Made by a program: the position numbers and the translations under genes | Shown: positions 44,888 through 57,173 of the stretch, in pieces | How the letters are laid out: the number at the start of each line of letters is the position of its first letter | Position numbering within the stretch: position 1 is the first letter of the stretch | The notes under the pieces: generated by a model | The model's input: only the letters and a program-made list of their open reading frames with translations | What the model was told of the DNA's origin: nothing | Database searches by the model: none | Assembly (NCBI GenBank): GCA_030248225.1 | Contig: JASANE010018421.1 | Location: 1 to 64,000, forward strand | DNA length: 64,000 nucleotides | Direction of reading: 5' to 3' | From: Trileptium ribeirensis | Taxonomy: Eukaryota; Nematoda; Enoplea; Enoplida; Thoracostomopsidae

Positions 44888-44951
44888 GACACCTCTGCTC
44901 GTTCGAACGTCCCTGTATTCAACCTTTTCTTAGCGAAGGCGCTCAGTAAAT
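44888..44951 (-). CDS. Candidate internal exon (exon 3 of a minus-strand model)
   Basis: A pyrimidine-rich acceptor region (GACTTTTTTGTCAATCC…AAAAG) is followed by 2 bases, 20 codons (LLSAFAKKRLNTGTFERAEV) and 2 bases to a GTATAA donor. Both phases fit the flanking candidate exons. Without the splice the frame runs on to 44,791 (total 68 codons from an ATG at 44,997), so an unspliced reading is also possible. Confidence 0.28.
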
Positions 44952-45098
44952 CTTTTCGAAGGATTGACAAAAAAGTCGAGGGTTTTAAGAATAGCATATG
45001 ATCGTAGTTTTAAACGTTTTCTCTGTGGCGTTGTGGTTTTTGGATATTTATCCTTTATCTCTCCTTAGTTGCACAAGCCATAACGTTTTATTTTGTTT

Positions 45099-45308
45099 TT
45101 AGCGGTCTCGTCCGTAACACAACTTTTGCCGATAGGCTTTATCTGTGGGCTTGCGTAGCTTATCAGCGCTGATACATTTTATCTTAAGCTTGTCGAATAA
45201 AAGAGATCTATTTTGGTCAATCGCTACGTTTTTTGAACCAACGATCTCGATGTCAATGACAACGTACGTACTCGGTGGCTCAGTTCGGGCTATTTTTTCC
45301 ACTGAATC
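45099..45308 (-). CDS. Candidate exon (exon 2 of a minus-strand model) or longer terminal exon
   Basis: A very good acceptor (CACCCCTGTTTCAG) precedes base 45,308. One reading leaves after 12 codons at CCGA|GTACGT (45,272) in phase 1, fitting exon 3. The other stays open for 69 codons to a TAA near 45,099, giving a balanced peptide (PPSTYVVIDIEIVGSKNVAI, then CISADKLRKPTDKAYRQK). The long open frame behind a strong acceptor is among the better coding signals in the window. No motif of a known family is evident. Confidence 0.36.
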   Translation of the reverse strand, partial: DSVEKIARTEPPSTYVVIDIEIVGSKNVAIDQNRSLLFDKLKIKCISADKLRKPTDKAYRQKLCYGRDR

Positions 45309-45626
45309 CTGAAACAGGGGTGCCTATCTAGCTCGACGGCTGCACTCAAAGGCCTCACCTGTGGTTTGGCAATCTACACAACTTTACCAGACAGTTTTCC
45401 ACAAGGGTTGATAACAATTGTAAGAGCTACCAAATATGTTGCTTACTGGAAAGCGTCTGATTCGTTATTGGAGCTTTTAGTGTGTTCATCAACGTGATAA
45501 ATGTTACAGGCTTGTTTGATACTGCTATAGGGGCTAGAATTTTTTAGTTACTTTTTCTGAATATTCTTTAAGGAACTGTATCAAATTTATTACCTATTAA
45601 GTTCTAAGGAGACTGAAAAGGTTGGT

Positions 45627-45899
45627 TTAGACTGAATAGCTAGATAAAATTTTCAACGATTGCGTTGATGCAGAACTGACACAAGCCTTCTTAGTTAGGA
45701 TCGGAAATGACACGATCTTTCCTACAAGTGGAAGGTTTATCAGCGGCTGCTTGGCACGAATTTGGTTCGATCTGCAATTCATCGTTCTATTCAATTCTAG
45801 CATGTCCACGTTATCTCTTTGCGATGGAACACACAGCGTACTTTGGGTGTATGGCAGACCTACATTTGGTAACTGTTTGCTTTCATGAATTTTGAGCAT
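45627..45899 (-). CDS. Candidate first exon (exon 1 of a minus-strand model) or 90-codon ORF
   Basis: The ATG is at 45,899. After 12 codons (MLKIHESKQLPN) a GTAGGT donor at 45,863 would leave in phase 0, fitting the exon at 45,308. If unspliced, the frame runs 90 codons and is polar and protein-like (NVDMLELNRTMNCRSNQIRA). The five exons chained (45,899–45,864; 45,308–45,272; 44,951–44,888; 43,192–43,075; 37,469–37,377) give 348 bases, an uninterrupted 115-residue reading from ATG to TAG with GT–AG borders throughout. I chose the joins by hand, so this is a model and not a finding. Confidence 0.28.
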   Translation of the reverse strand: MLKIHESKQLPNVGLPYTQSTLCVPSQRDNVDMLELNRTMNCRSNQIRAKQPLINLPLVGKIVSFPILTKKACVSSASTQSLKILSSYSV

Positions 45900-45904
45900 T
45901 CACT

Positions 45905-47800
45905 GATTACTTTTATAATTAGGCAAAATATGTTCGCTAAGGTTAAGGTGGAGGTTACTAGAAATGACTTGTGATGCACTGTTCGAACTGATTAAGGGTA
46001 TGAATTCTATAGCTATGGGGTTGAGTATATTGGCTCAAAGAAGACTAAATGGCAGTGCTCAAAAATGCATTCTTTTAGGACTATTACTAAGTCTAATATA
46101 TATTTGACGGACATAAGTTTTAAACCTAACTCGGCTCAAATTTGCACTTTCGAATGTACGACTAAATATTTGGGTGTTTAAACTAACGGAATTGATCTGA
46201 CAACTGTTAAAGTACCGACTGATGTACTTTTTAACTGCGGGATGATTCTACAGTCCAACGTCAAATTAACGGTTTTTACTTAAGTTGTCCTCGGATAGAT
46301 TCTACGGTCAAACGACACAAATTTTCTCATTAATCTCTTGGACCATAAACTTACCATTTCTTGGGCTCAACTTTACTAAAATTTAGATTCCTGTTGATAC
46401 ATTTACCAATCACAGACATAAAATGCACGTTTTCTACAAACAATTCATAGCTTTGAAATTGAGTATCGGTTGATACTTGATTTTCAAGAGGCTATTATTT
46501 AACTAGTTTCTCGTGTTTAGGATCAAAGTGTTTCTAACCTATGCTTTTGACTTGTAAAGGATAAACCGGCATCACTACAGGATGTCGGACAAGTTAATAG
46601 AACTCATAATTATTACTTTTTTCGTCTTTGATCAAAGATTTTCTTCAGAGCTATTCGGGTCGGGCGTTCAGAGGTTGAATTTGGACTCAACGGAGTTCGC
46701 TAAACTTAAGTTTGAAGTTCGTATTTGATTGAAGCTCAGTTTTGTGTTATTTAGTAAGCATTTAAATTTTTATCACTTTTGGTACGTTTTTGCTCATTTT
46801 TCTCAGGGTTTTTGTGAGTTTCCTTTGTTTACCAACCCCAGAAAATTTGATAAATAAATTTTTTTAATTGGGTTTTTAACATTTTTTCAGTCGTACGCTG
46901 ACCAATATAACTTACCCCAAGTTAAGTTATCCCAAATAAATTAGGTTGCTAGCGGTATCCTTAAAAATTTAGACTAGTAAGGATAAAAGTAAATGTTTCT
47001 AGTCGACTTGCTTTGCTATAGTAGACAGATTTTAGTACTCGTATTAGTATTACATTGCTAGGGTTTGATGATTACAATTTTATCCAAAATTAAGGTTGGT
47101 CGGTTCTAATAAAGTTCCGATGAGCTGTTTCCTAACTTGAGTTTAGCAACTGTTAACACTGGCAACTACAGAAATGTATTAATTTTCAGGTTAAGATCAG
47201 TTCAGAATTTTAAGGCAACATTTTTAAAACACTTGAGCCCAATCCTATAATATCAAAATGAACCTAACTCAACTTTAATTTTAAAGCATCATGTTTAGAT
47301 TAGTTTAGCACTACCCGAAATGAGCTTAAGAAGCATCAAATAAGAGGGTTATTCCACCGGAACACTAAAATTTTGTGAATATAAGCAAACTTAACCGGAG
47401 CCTCATTATAATCAAATTTGCGTTTGATTTTGTTATAACTTTCGTTGTTTGACGGTCAAGCTGAACAAGCCATGCCGGAACAATTGAATATTTAATTTTA
47501 GACAATTCTAAATTGTCCTCTCCCAAAGCTCCCCCGATTTAACTTGATATGCCAACCCTTTATTGAACTAGTTGCATTGTTTCCTGCTAGCAAATTGAGA
47601 CAGTATATAGATAACTTACTATATTGCGTAGCTTGGCACCTCTACACGACTTGGAAAAAAGCAAAGATCTAACAATCTATGCTAATGCCTCAATTTTTGA
47701 AGATAGAATAAATTCATTCAGTCAAAGTTCGATTAATAGCTCACTTTGCTAACTTTCATTGTTTCAACTCATATAGAAGCGTATACGAATATTACTTTAT
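45905..47800. other. AT-rich DNA, no supported gene
   Basis: Phrases such as AAACCTAACTCGGCTCAA and CCCAAGTTAAGTTATCCCAAA recur loosely, suggesting old repeats. A pyrimidine-rich acceptor (CATTTTTTCAG) near 46,880–46,890 precedes a 17-codon open stretch ending in TAG, too short to rely on. Confidence 0.4.
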
Positions 47801-47813
47801 TTTAATTCCACAG

Positions 47814-48321
47814 CTTGGCTTCCTTTGCTGATTCCAGATTATTCAAATGCCTTAGCTTTTCACAATATTCAACCATTTTTGTTTTACTACTACCCAACAT
47901 ACTACATGACATATACAACATCACGGAATCATTTTAAGATGATTAAAAACGATCATAAGAACAAAGTTTATGTTACAGATAATGCGGCGTTAAATTTAAA
48001 AAAACCACATTTAGGTAATACTACAAACAACCACTTGGACAATAGCAAAATACTTAGGGTCATTCAAATACTGTATGTAAGCGTTATACTCAATATTCTT
48101 AGAAGCTATTTTACAGAATCTCGTATTTGGCAAGGATGTACTACATAGGTTACTCCGAATTTGGTTCGTTATACTTTTCCGATAATGGTTATATTTGTTA
48201 CAATGAGCGAATCATCAAATCAACACATGGAATGTTCCAAAATTTCATCATTCTAAAATGCTTTACTTCACACAGTCTGATCTATTTGCGAGATAACTTT
48301 GTGAAAACTTTATATTTTTGA
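47814..48321 (+). CDS. Candidate terminal coding region, one or two exons
   Basis: A textbook acceptor (TATTTTAATTCCACAG) ends at 47,813. The plus strand is then open for 111 codons without splicing (to 48,148), rich in Tyr, Asn and Phe (YSNALAFHNIQPFLFYYYPT, then VYVTDNAALNLKKPHLG). A TTTAG|GTAATA donor at 48,014 and a TTCTTAG acceptor at 48,102 define a possible 88-bp intron. Beyond it two frames are open: one in phase ends at 48,185, the other runs 72 codons to TGA at 48,321 (RMYYIGYSEFGSLYFSDNGY). The LINE begins 200 bases downstream, so a transposon origin should be considered. No family is recognised. Confidence 0.35.
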
Positions 48322-48539
48322 TCTCATCTAATGCAATATTTAAATCCTAGTCAAATTTTAGGCGATCACGCTCATATTACCCGTAAGGACGAAAAATTTA
48401 GTTACATTTATTCTAGTAAGTTGGTCAATTTGTGAATGAAAAAGTGAATAAACAAAGCTGAATCCACAAATGGCAGGTTTGGCAAGCCGCGAGCAACGTT
48501 GCTCCACCCAACATTAAAAAAGCAAATTGAGTAAGGCAT

Positions 48540-51043
48540 TCGCTACTTGGAGCGTTCGCACGATGGTCGACAATAATAAAACCTGAAAGACGCTCGGCTT
48601 TGATATGTGAAATGGTAGAAAGGTATGGCATTGCCATCGCCACGCTACAGGAGACCAGAACAGAGGGTCAAGGCCAAATCCGTAAGACAACACGTACCAT
48701 ATTTTAGCATGGAAAAACAGAGAAGAGAAGAAAAGCAGGAGTAGTGTTCGCAATCAGCAATAAGCTCACGTCGAAACTGACAACACTTTCTAAATTATCA
48801 AAAGAACTGATGAGTTTATGTATCCCGTTGAATAACAAGAATTTCCTCTCGTTCATCTGTGTATGTCTATGCCACCACCATGAGCTACACCGATGAGGAG
48901 AAAGAGGCTTTTTACGAGGAACTCAGATGAGTTGCGGATACCGTCCCAAGATCTACTGGCCTTTGTTATTGGGATATTTAAACGGAGATTTGGCAGCGAC
49001 TACAGTAAGTATAGCAGTATCATCGGTAAATTTTGAAAAAAGCTGACTCAAATAGTGCGTTGCTGCTGCACTACTGCACTCAGCGCAAACTTTGCATAAC
49101 GAATGTTTTCTTCAGCCAGCCGGGCCACCACTTTTACTCCTGGATGCACCCACGGTCCAAGCATTTCCACCCTTTTGAGTATGTTAGCACCGGAAAGTAC
49201 CACCAAAAAATTACAGTAACAAGGACGCTGCGAGATACGGAATCCTCAACATATCACTAATAAGAAACAATGTCGATTTCCAACTCACTAGCCTAGGAGG
49301 AAAATCGCATCTAATCTTAAACGGCTGGACGCAAACAAGGTCACTGATACTCAAATGCGTGATGTTCTCAGAAACTCGTTTCAGGAGAAGCTTGGTGACG
49401 ATGCTTCATCAAGCGACGTTGAATCCACTTGGGTAAACATCCGAGACGCTATAATCGACACCTTTACAGAGGTACTCGGCCCAACTACGCAAAAAACACC
49501 CGACATGGTTCAGGGAAAACGGCGAAGGTATAAGTGGTCTCATACGTGCCAAAAACAAAGCTCATTCTCGATATCCCAGCGATAACTCCGCTAGGAATAA
49601 GGATGCCCTTGCGAAACAAAATCCTCTCTGCAGTGTGAAACACGGCGTATGAAAAATTCGTGATGAAAAGAAAAAGTTGCACAGCTGCAAAGGTACGCCG
49701 ACGCCGCTAAAAGTAGAAGGGTATTCTCTGCCCTCAAATCTTTGAACGAACCCGTCATTCCAGTGGATAAAACTCACGGCAGTCGTCTTTTGACAGATGT
49801 TCCAGATATCACAGGACGACAGAAAGAGCACTCCAATCGCTAGATCCTGAAAGTCATGGCAAACTTGGAACGTTATCCAATAGAACGGAAACTCGACGAT
49901 ACAAAAACCCTTTATGAAATCGAACAATCGTTCTAAAAGACCCGATCACGATACTCGCCAGGGCCAAATAATATACTTGAACAATTGATGAAGGCCGGTG
50001 TACTTTCGTTAATGCACCACCTGTTTGAGCTTTTCAATCTGTGGTGGTGCAGAGAACAGCTGCCCCAAGCTTTTAATGGTGCCCGTGTCGCTACAATTTA
50101 CATGAAGAATGTAGAATGGAGTGATTGCGGCAATCATATGTGGATCCTGATCCTCTCCATAGCTGGCATATTCTTCGTCACAGTGTTGCTCAACCACCTG
50201 AAAATGGTTTTCGAAAAGGTTCAACCGAAAGTCAGCGCGGTTTCACAGCTAGCAGATCCACCGGTGACATGATTTTCACTCTTAGGCAGCTCAAGGAAAA
50301 ATCGTTCGAACAACGACGGCCGCTCTACATCGTATTTGTTGACTTCTCGAAAGCCTTCGAGACCGTTTGCCATACAACTCTGTATAACGTGCTGTTAAAC
50401 TGTGGATGCTCCAGCAGATTCACAAATGTGGTCAGACAATTTCATCGCAATATGTTCGCAACATTGCGCTCTTCGCCAGAGTCAAGCAGGGTTGTGTAAT
50501 GGATCCGACACTGTTCGCTCTATATCTGGCAGCAATTCTCGAATTCGTTAGCCAGAAGACCGACAAAAATGTCTGTCTTCATAGTTGGAGGTCTGTTCAA
50601 TCTTTCCAGACTGAAGGCTTCCACGAAGACCACCTCGATTTGAGTGAGAGAGCTGGCCAACTCAAATGACTCAGTGCTCTTGGCTTCTTACCTACTCGAA
50701 ATTCTAGAGATAGTCCAAGCATGCAGTAATGTAGCAGCTATTTTCGCGCTTCGTATCAACACTGCCAAAATCAAACTGTTATATTAACCGCTCCGGCAGC
50801 AAATGCGGGGAGACCAGTCGGTGGTTTCTGTTCTGTCAATGGCCAGAACCTGACAAACGCTCAGTCTTACATCTATCTTGGTAGTTCTGTCTCCAACGAC
50901 AACTCGGTGGAAGGAGAGATCAACAGAATAATTCAATCGGCGTGTAAAGCGTTCGGCATTTTCACATATCGGCTGTGGTTTAGACATGTCATAACACTGC
51001 AGACCAAAATAAAAGTTCCACTCGAATTCAAATACAATAATTA
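48540..51043 (+). mobile_element. Decayed non-LTR (LINE) retrotransposon
   Basis: Pieces of an endonuclease–reverse transcriptase protein lie in order across all three frames. The endonuclease start (TWSVRTMVDN, 48,545) is followed by LQET (48,645–48,656), GVVFAI, YLNGD near 48,978, SWMHPRSKHFHPFEYV (49,140–49,187) and VTRTLRDTES. A linker follows (VLGPTT near 49,470). The RT includes VFVDFSKAF (around 50,341), VKQGCVMDPTLFALYL and, after it, SYIYLGSSVS (50,860–50,893) and TLQTKIKV. This is the APE-type LINE layout. Reading it needs many frame changes and crosses stops, and the 3' end breaks off after the thumb-like region. Clade not assigned. Confidence 0.9.
50100..50790 (+). pseudogene. Reverse transcriptase domain of the LINE, catalytically dead
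   Basis: Motif A is present (IVFVDFSKAFETV) with its catalytic Asp at 50,341. The position of motif C, normally (F/Y)ADD, reads SND at 50,662–50,670 (LANSNDSVLLASYL), so the first Asp is Asn and the aromatic is Ser. In the endonuclease the usual GDFN block is GYLN, another lost catalytic residue. Frames change around 50,270, 50,490 and 50,650. The copy cannot support its own movement. Confidence 0.88.
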
Positions 51044-51480
51044 ATTTTTTGGGTCTTTCCTAGAATTCCTCCAGCCCGCAACTGGTAAATTTTGAAGATA
51101 CAGTGGAAATTTTGAAATTATTCGAGTAAGCATGATCAAACAAATTTTTTTTTTATTTTTTGGTTTCTCAGTGGTCCTGCAAAATTTTCGAAAGTTTTTT
51201 CTCGATAATTTTATATATCATTCCAGGCGCATTTAAGAATTGAGTCGAACTAAAGTTGACTTAATCGGTTAACCGGTTAATAATTTATTGCCATTTATGT
51301 GAAATCCCAAGCCTACGCCTTAGCCAAAGTCTAAGTACTGATTTTACGACTATTCGACCCAACTCATCAATGCGGTTGCAATAGTATATAAAGAGAAAAT
51401 AATTTCGAAAATTGTGGCTACTATTGGTAGCCCAAAAGCCCTAAAAATGGTTTTGCCATAAATTTCGGCGAATGGTTATT
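51044..51480 (+). repeat. AT-rich tail following the LINE, shared with 24.58–24.66 kb
   Basis: The phrase CTGATTTTACGACTATTCGACCCAACTCATCAATGCGGTTGCAATAGTATATA (51,341–51,393, written here only by its span and ends) has a diverged counterpart at 24,595–24,650 (GATTTTATCGCTATTCGAC…). Both are preceded by a TAGCC/TAAG…TTAG phrase. It may be the LINE's 3' UTR or a separate repeat next to it. Confidence 0.5.
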
Positions 51481-51489
51481 TTCTGAACT

Positions 51490-54400
51490 GCCTCTATAGA
51501 ACTGTTGAATGGTACCAAAATCTGCTCTGTATCTATAAAATTGACCAATTTGGGCTGGAGGATTCTAGAAAAGACCCAACTAAGTATTCAGAATAAATTA
51601 GTTACACACGCAGAAGCTTTAACCGCACCACAATAATAATATATAGCCACGCCGACCAATCCGGTGCTGAAGCGTAGATAGTGCTGCTTTATGCAATTGC
51701 TTTAGGAAAGCGATCTCTCATACCCACGATGATCAATCCTTGTATGTATTGATTTTGTGTTGCGTAATAAATGAGAATGTCCATTTTATAGAAAATATGC
51801 AGAATGCCTTACTATGCAGGTAATTTCTAATACAAAAGGTTCCGAAAAATGTGTTAAATGCGGTGATCAAATTTTTAAAATGGGCGCAACTAAAATACAG
51901 GTTGTAATTCCCTCTCTAATGGTGATAATTCTAGCTCCACATTTGTTTCTAAAATGCTATAACGGATTCAAAAGGAGACTATTTACGTTTCAATAGGATT
52001 AATTCGACGAGCTCCAAGATATTTTGTTTAACATTCACATAATCTTCATCAATTTAGTTTGACTCACAATTTTGATTGTCGAAACTATTTGTTGTTTAGT
52101 TCGTAGGAGGATTTCATTGTAGTTAATGCCGACAAATTGCAAATTTAATCTTTGTAAATAACATTAATAGTAGGTACTTTAAGCTTAATGCAAACAGCAA
52201 TGTAATCTATACTATATATTGTTAGATTAGTGCTTTTATACTGAAAAGACACGTACGTTATTGCTATGTCTATGCTTTAACATTAGTGGTTGGTAAAGGT
52301 TGGATTCTGTCTATTGACTAATATGTTATATTCATTTTCAAAGTAATTTTATTAGCCAATCAAATTTGGCTACATGATCACCAAACTATTACTAATCGGG
52401 TGAAAATTACCAGGATGATGATGCCTGATAAGACGTATTCATTGTGAAGTTTACCATATTTAGTTGACTCTGTTATGATGTCCTATTTAAGCTAAATTGT
52501 AATCACGCGCTTCTATATATCTGGAATAAGATGAATCAAAGTAAGATAACTAAGGTTTCGTTCCCGGGTTCACTGATTATCTCGTAAGAAAAATATAGCA
52601 AGAAATAATTTGACATGCAAAGAATTGATTTTATATTTACTAAATATTAATCATTTTATCTACTAATTAAAGTTCAATGAAATTAGTTAAACGCATGCAT
52701 CCGAGATTAGACCATGAGACCGAATAATTGTTCACTTTTAGTTTAAGGCAGTTTGTTTACTTTGTTGTGAAGTCAGTGTTATCTGTAACGCTTGTAGTAT
52801 ATGTTTTGCAGGAAATTTATCTTTCCATATGCCGCTTTTTTTCGGGGCTACTGTTTTTTATATGTTCGGCGAAATAGTGGTTTTTTGACATTAAGCTTTA
52901 TTCAAATGCAGGATTAATGTTTGTAGGTGTTATAATATTGCTATAAAATTTGTAACGGCGATTTGCTCACAAACATTTATATAACGTTATGTACTAGCAG
53001 AACATTTTCCATACTTCCACTTCAGAATTTATCCGTAGTACGTTTCAACTTATGCGATTACAAATTATATTTAAACTTTGTTATGCTTGGGTTTATTCCA
53101 AGGCTATAATTTCGCTAGCTATATTCTTGACCTACTAAAATAAAATAATCCTCGGGGGAAGGGTACAGCTTAGGTGTCGACAAAATAATATCCTTCATTT
53201 TCCCATGTCGGAGTTTACCTGTCCAGGATTCCAGTATAATATGGTCACAACTTGTAAATTTTCTCATATCTGATGTTACCTCCAAATATTCCTAACTATG
53301 TACTGCCAAATTAACCTTCACATTGCCGCAATAAATTTCGCATCAAAGAAGACTTAAATTTATTAGCTAGTAATTTTGTTAACATTTTAGTAAATTTTTT
53401 TATCAGATGAGACATGTTTTAGCTACGATACAAGTGGAACCTGTCAAACCCACAAGAAAGCTCCGTTTTCAGTAATATATATCTTACTATATTATTTGTG
53501 TTTTGTAACATCAATTTTCGAATTGCGCTTGTATTTGATTTGAAATATTAAAAAAACCGTTACCCCAATAAGTGATACTCAACGAAATTGTAATGTTTGT
53601 TTTTAAATAGCTGAAGTTTGACGAACAATTTTTAGATTTTGTGCAGCTATAAATTATTGTTTATATCATTTTATTGTCAAATTCAACTTATGCTCCTTTG
53701 CTTAGTTTCTAATGTTCACATGAGTTCCAGCCAATTCTGAAGTTGGCTATATCGAATGAGTTTCAAAAATGCTAGATTTATACATATGAAATGGCGTTTA
53801 GATATTTTATGTTTGCAGAACAAAATATTTTCTAACAGTCATCAGTTTATTTCCTTCAATCCAAGCCAGAACTCTTTTAATATATACGCTAGGAACTGAA
53901 TAGAATCACCCTTAAATGGATCGAGTGAATTTAAAAGCGTACATGAATTAGATTTATACGAATCTTATCAGCATTTATTGCCTTTTTTCTGGGTAGGGAA
54001 AGAACCGCACCAATAAAGCAAATTCTGAGCAAGAATTTTCAGAATGCATATATCACCAGTGCTCTATGACGAGACGGATTACGAGTAATGTTTCCCGGCG
54101 TAAAGAACCCCAAATTTGTTTTATATACAATCTGTACAACCAAAGAAAAATGACCAGAAACTCTACGTCCATAAAAAACCGCAGCTGCAGTCCAAAGGCG
54201 TAGGAAGTTGTTTTGAGCACAGAGAATAATTCACGTAACCAGGGTTTTACGGTGGCAACATAATTCGGGGTCAGATATCTGTTCTTTTATTACCGAGAAC
54301 TGTTCCCCCCCCAAAAAAAAAATTATTTTGATCTGAGCGTTTTAAAATAGTTGGCTGTATATTACCGCAAATACATTCAAATGCACGTGGAAAAATTTAT

Positions 54401-54510
54401 GTTTTAACATACAAAGCAATTGGGTTATTCGCATCGTATTCCAGCGAAAAATTAGGTTACAGAACAAAGTCCGATATCCATGTTTTTCACACTAGCAATC
54501 ATTAATTTTT
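51490..54510. other. 3 kb of AT-rich DNA without a supported gene
   Basis: Only short chance frames (for example 51,814–51,996). Homopolymer tracts occur at 54,303–54,320 (C then A). A short plus frame of 45 codons from ATG near 54,066 is basic and unrecognised, without splice support. Confidence 0.45.
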
Positions 54511-54597
54511 TTCAAGTTTTTGACGACTCAATTCCAGTTTTTAACATCCACAAAAAGTCTGGTGTGGCTACACCCCCTACATTTTCGTGGCTATGTC

Positions 54598-54896
54598 CTC
54601 GCAGTAACCTATCAGCTTAAGGCGTTAGATGTCATGGGTTCTCGAAAATTTATCATAAGCTTCATGATAACAATTGTTGGAATGACTACGTTTGTTTCCA
54701 AACAGGCAGCTATATAAACAGGCTCACTGTTTTATCGTTTTCCAGCTGGCGAACCGTCAACAACAATCTAGCTATTTAATGGTTTTCACAAGACGATTAA
54801 ATTTAAAAGTTCTAGCTTCACGATGCAATCATCAGTTTTGGTATTTTAGATTAGAACAAAAAGCTTCCAAATTTTCCAAAGTTCTTTTCTTGCGAT
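54598..54896 (+). CDS. Two overlapping candidate terminal exons
   Basis: First option: after CTATGTCCTCGCAG (ending at 54,605) the frame is open to TAA at about 54,717 and holds a membrane-like stretch (FIISFMITIVGMTTFV). Second option: after a strong acceptor (TTTTATCGTTTTCCAG, ending near 54,745) 50 codons run to TAA at about 54,896, a basic, polar peptide (LANRQQQSSYLMVF, then FRLEQKASKFSKVLFLR). They could be alternative last exons of one plus-strand gene, or chance. Neither product is recognised. Confidence 0.25.
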
Positions 54897-54899
54897 AAA

Positions 54900-57120
54900 A
54901 TAATTTCTAAACCTTCATATTTGCTGCGTTCGCATCTTTTCGCGAAATACAGCAACTCTGCTAAAATGTTTGACCACATAAACTAATATTTATATGGCTA
55001 ATGGAAGATAGTAAGACGTTCTTTAAAAGATGGGTTAAAAATTCAGATACTTGTGAAAAGTTTGTTGTTTTTTCTTTATTTTCAAGTATTTTTTGAGTAA
55101 ATTGAATTTAATGAATAGAAATAAAGCGAAATTGACTCCGAAAGTGCGAAAGTAAATGTTATGTTGCTAATTTATATTCGTTCATTATATATACGTTTGT
55201 CTGGGTAAATATGTATTTTTGTTTTTTTGTAGCAAAAAATATATCTTTTTTCTCTGAATGAGCGATTCACGCGAGCGTTTTCAACTTTTATTTTACTACT
55301 GCTTTGGATTAGTACTTGAAAAGTTTTTCAAGCGAAACAGCGTTTCTTGAAATAAATGTCAGTTTCAAAAATGAAAAGTAACAATGCCGGCACATATATA
55401 TGTTACATATGCTTGAACTGACAGTATTGACATCAACCATTATCAGTTGAAAATGTTTGTCTTAGGTAAGTACCGAATCTATCATTGACCGAATAATGAG
55501 GAAAATATTAATTACAGCTAAAATTATGCAACCCGTATATTTAAATTAGCAACTTACATTTTTCGATCTCCCAAACATTTAATTGTGCAATTACTGATAT
55601 TTGAAACCTCAATTAATGATTTGTGAAGCGGCAAATTTTCTCATTTCTCAAAATTATATCCAAAATACTTAAGCGAGAAAATTTTGAAAGTATAAAATAT
55701 TGAAATGTATAGCGGTTTATTGTTTGCTTGACCCAACCATTAAGGAAAACCAACGTGCGTAGCATGTTTCGGTGCAACTTTCTGTCACTTATGGCTGAGA
55801 CAAAGACATCAGTTGTATTTGTCCGTCATTTCTCATAAGACAAATGCCGCAAGTATGGTTAGACATCTCTAATAGTGCGGCCTCACGGTCAAGCACAGTT
55901 TGCTGCACTTTTTGCTAATCGTCGAGGGAGGCGACGTTGTTCCCTTGTAGTTTATAAAATCCTTAAATTCATTTCAGTCACTTCAATGAATTCAATTGAT
56001 GGTACGGGTCTCCTGTTATCTTAGTCTTAAGAAAATATTCGCGTTCAGGGGCATCACAGGCTCTTCAACATTGGAGGGCTTGCACAAATGTGACGAGGAC
56101 CTGTCGTTTACATTCATTTTGTAATATCCCCATCATACAAAATTTTAACGTTTGGTATTAAAAACAGGGAGGGGTCCGTGCCCACCACTCTTACGACACC
56201 CTTATTATCTTATATAGCAGACTTGGCAAAAATGGTTCGGACTGCTTTACCAAACGTAGCTTTATCTCTGTTCAGAAACTGTAACTAAATTGTACTCATA
56301 CTTCGAGCAGCCGTAGCTTTTGCGACTTGTTACCAGGTGCGAAAGAACTGCTTTATATATTTGTTTAACCAATAATGCATCATTAAAAGCTCTTTTGAAG
56401 AAGAGGCAGAGTATAAACAAATGCTTAGGATTCGTATAAATTCTCTAACGCTCTCTTCTCTAATTCTCTCTAGCGTTCAAAATGTTGGCCGAGTTGGATG
56501 TTCACATCCACATAACCTTTTTTCAAGGAGCATTACTGAGTCATGCTGTCTTGAACGTTATTTACAACTAAGTTGTCGACGTTTAGGAATTGTGTTGCTT
56601 TTCTATTGTATTTACCAATTATAAATATCAACTGTTCACTGTCATATTAATACATGCTCATAGGCAGTGGGCGAGAGCTTCTCCAAGGCACCAGCTATTC
56701 CCCCTGAGATTTCAAACCTTGAGCATGTACGATCATATTATAATTTCAGAGATCCTGGCTTCCAACTCACAGATACTGATGCCCAAAAATGTATAACAAA
56801 CCAGTCATATATTAACCACACTAAGATATAATTCGGAAACGAATGGAAATATGGTTAGGCCGACGGCATCGCAAGTCTAGCTTAGACGTAGCCAAAACTA
56901 ACAATAGGAAAAGCTACTGGACTATGTTCTCTACGAAATACTGTTGGGTAACGGCTAACTTTGCCATCTAACAAAATGAATAAATCTAACCAAATAAGTA
57001 ATTTCAATAAACAAATTTTTTCGCCCGGCCGCCGTTGCGGCCATACCCGATTAGCCAAGTGAAGGGATGAGAAGGAAGGGCTGGCGAGGCGTAAACACAG
57101 CCCCTCAAATTTTGCCTTAA
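54900..57120. other. AT-rich DNA with scattered open stretches
   Basis: A possible first exon (ATG TTT GTC TTA G|GTAAGT) lies at 55,452–55,465. Open plus-strand stretches at 55,712–55,840 and 55,875–56,035 are Arg- and Phe-containing but have weak borders. I cannot connect them, so they are noted rather than called. Confidence 0.35.
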
Positions 57121-57173
57121 ACCTTTAATAGTGCGAACTACTAAAGTCTAAATTTTCCGTGTACCTTTGGCGT

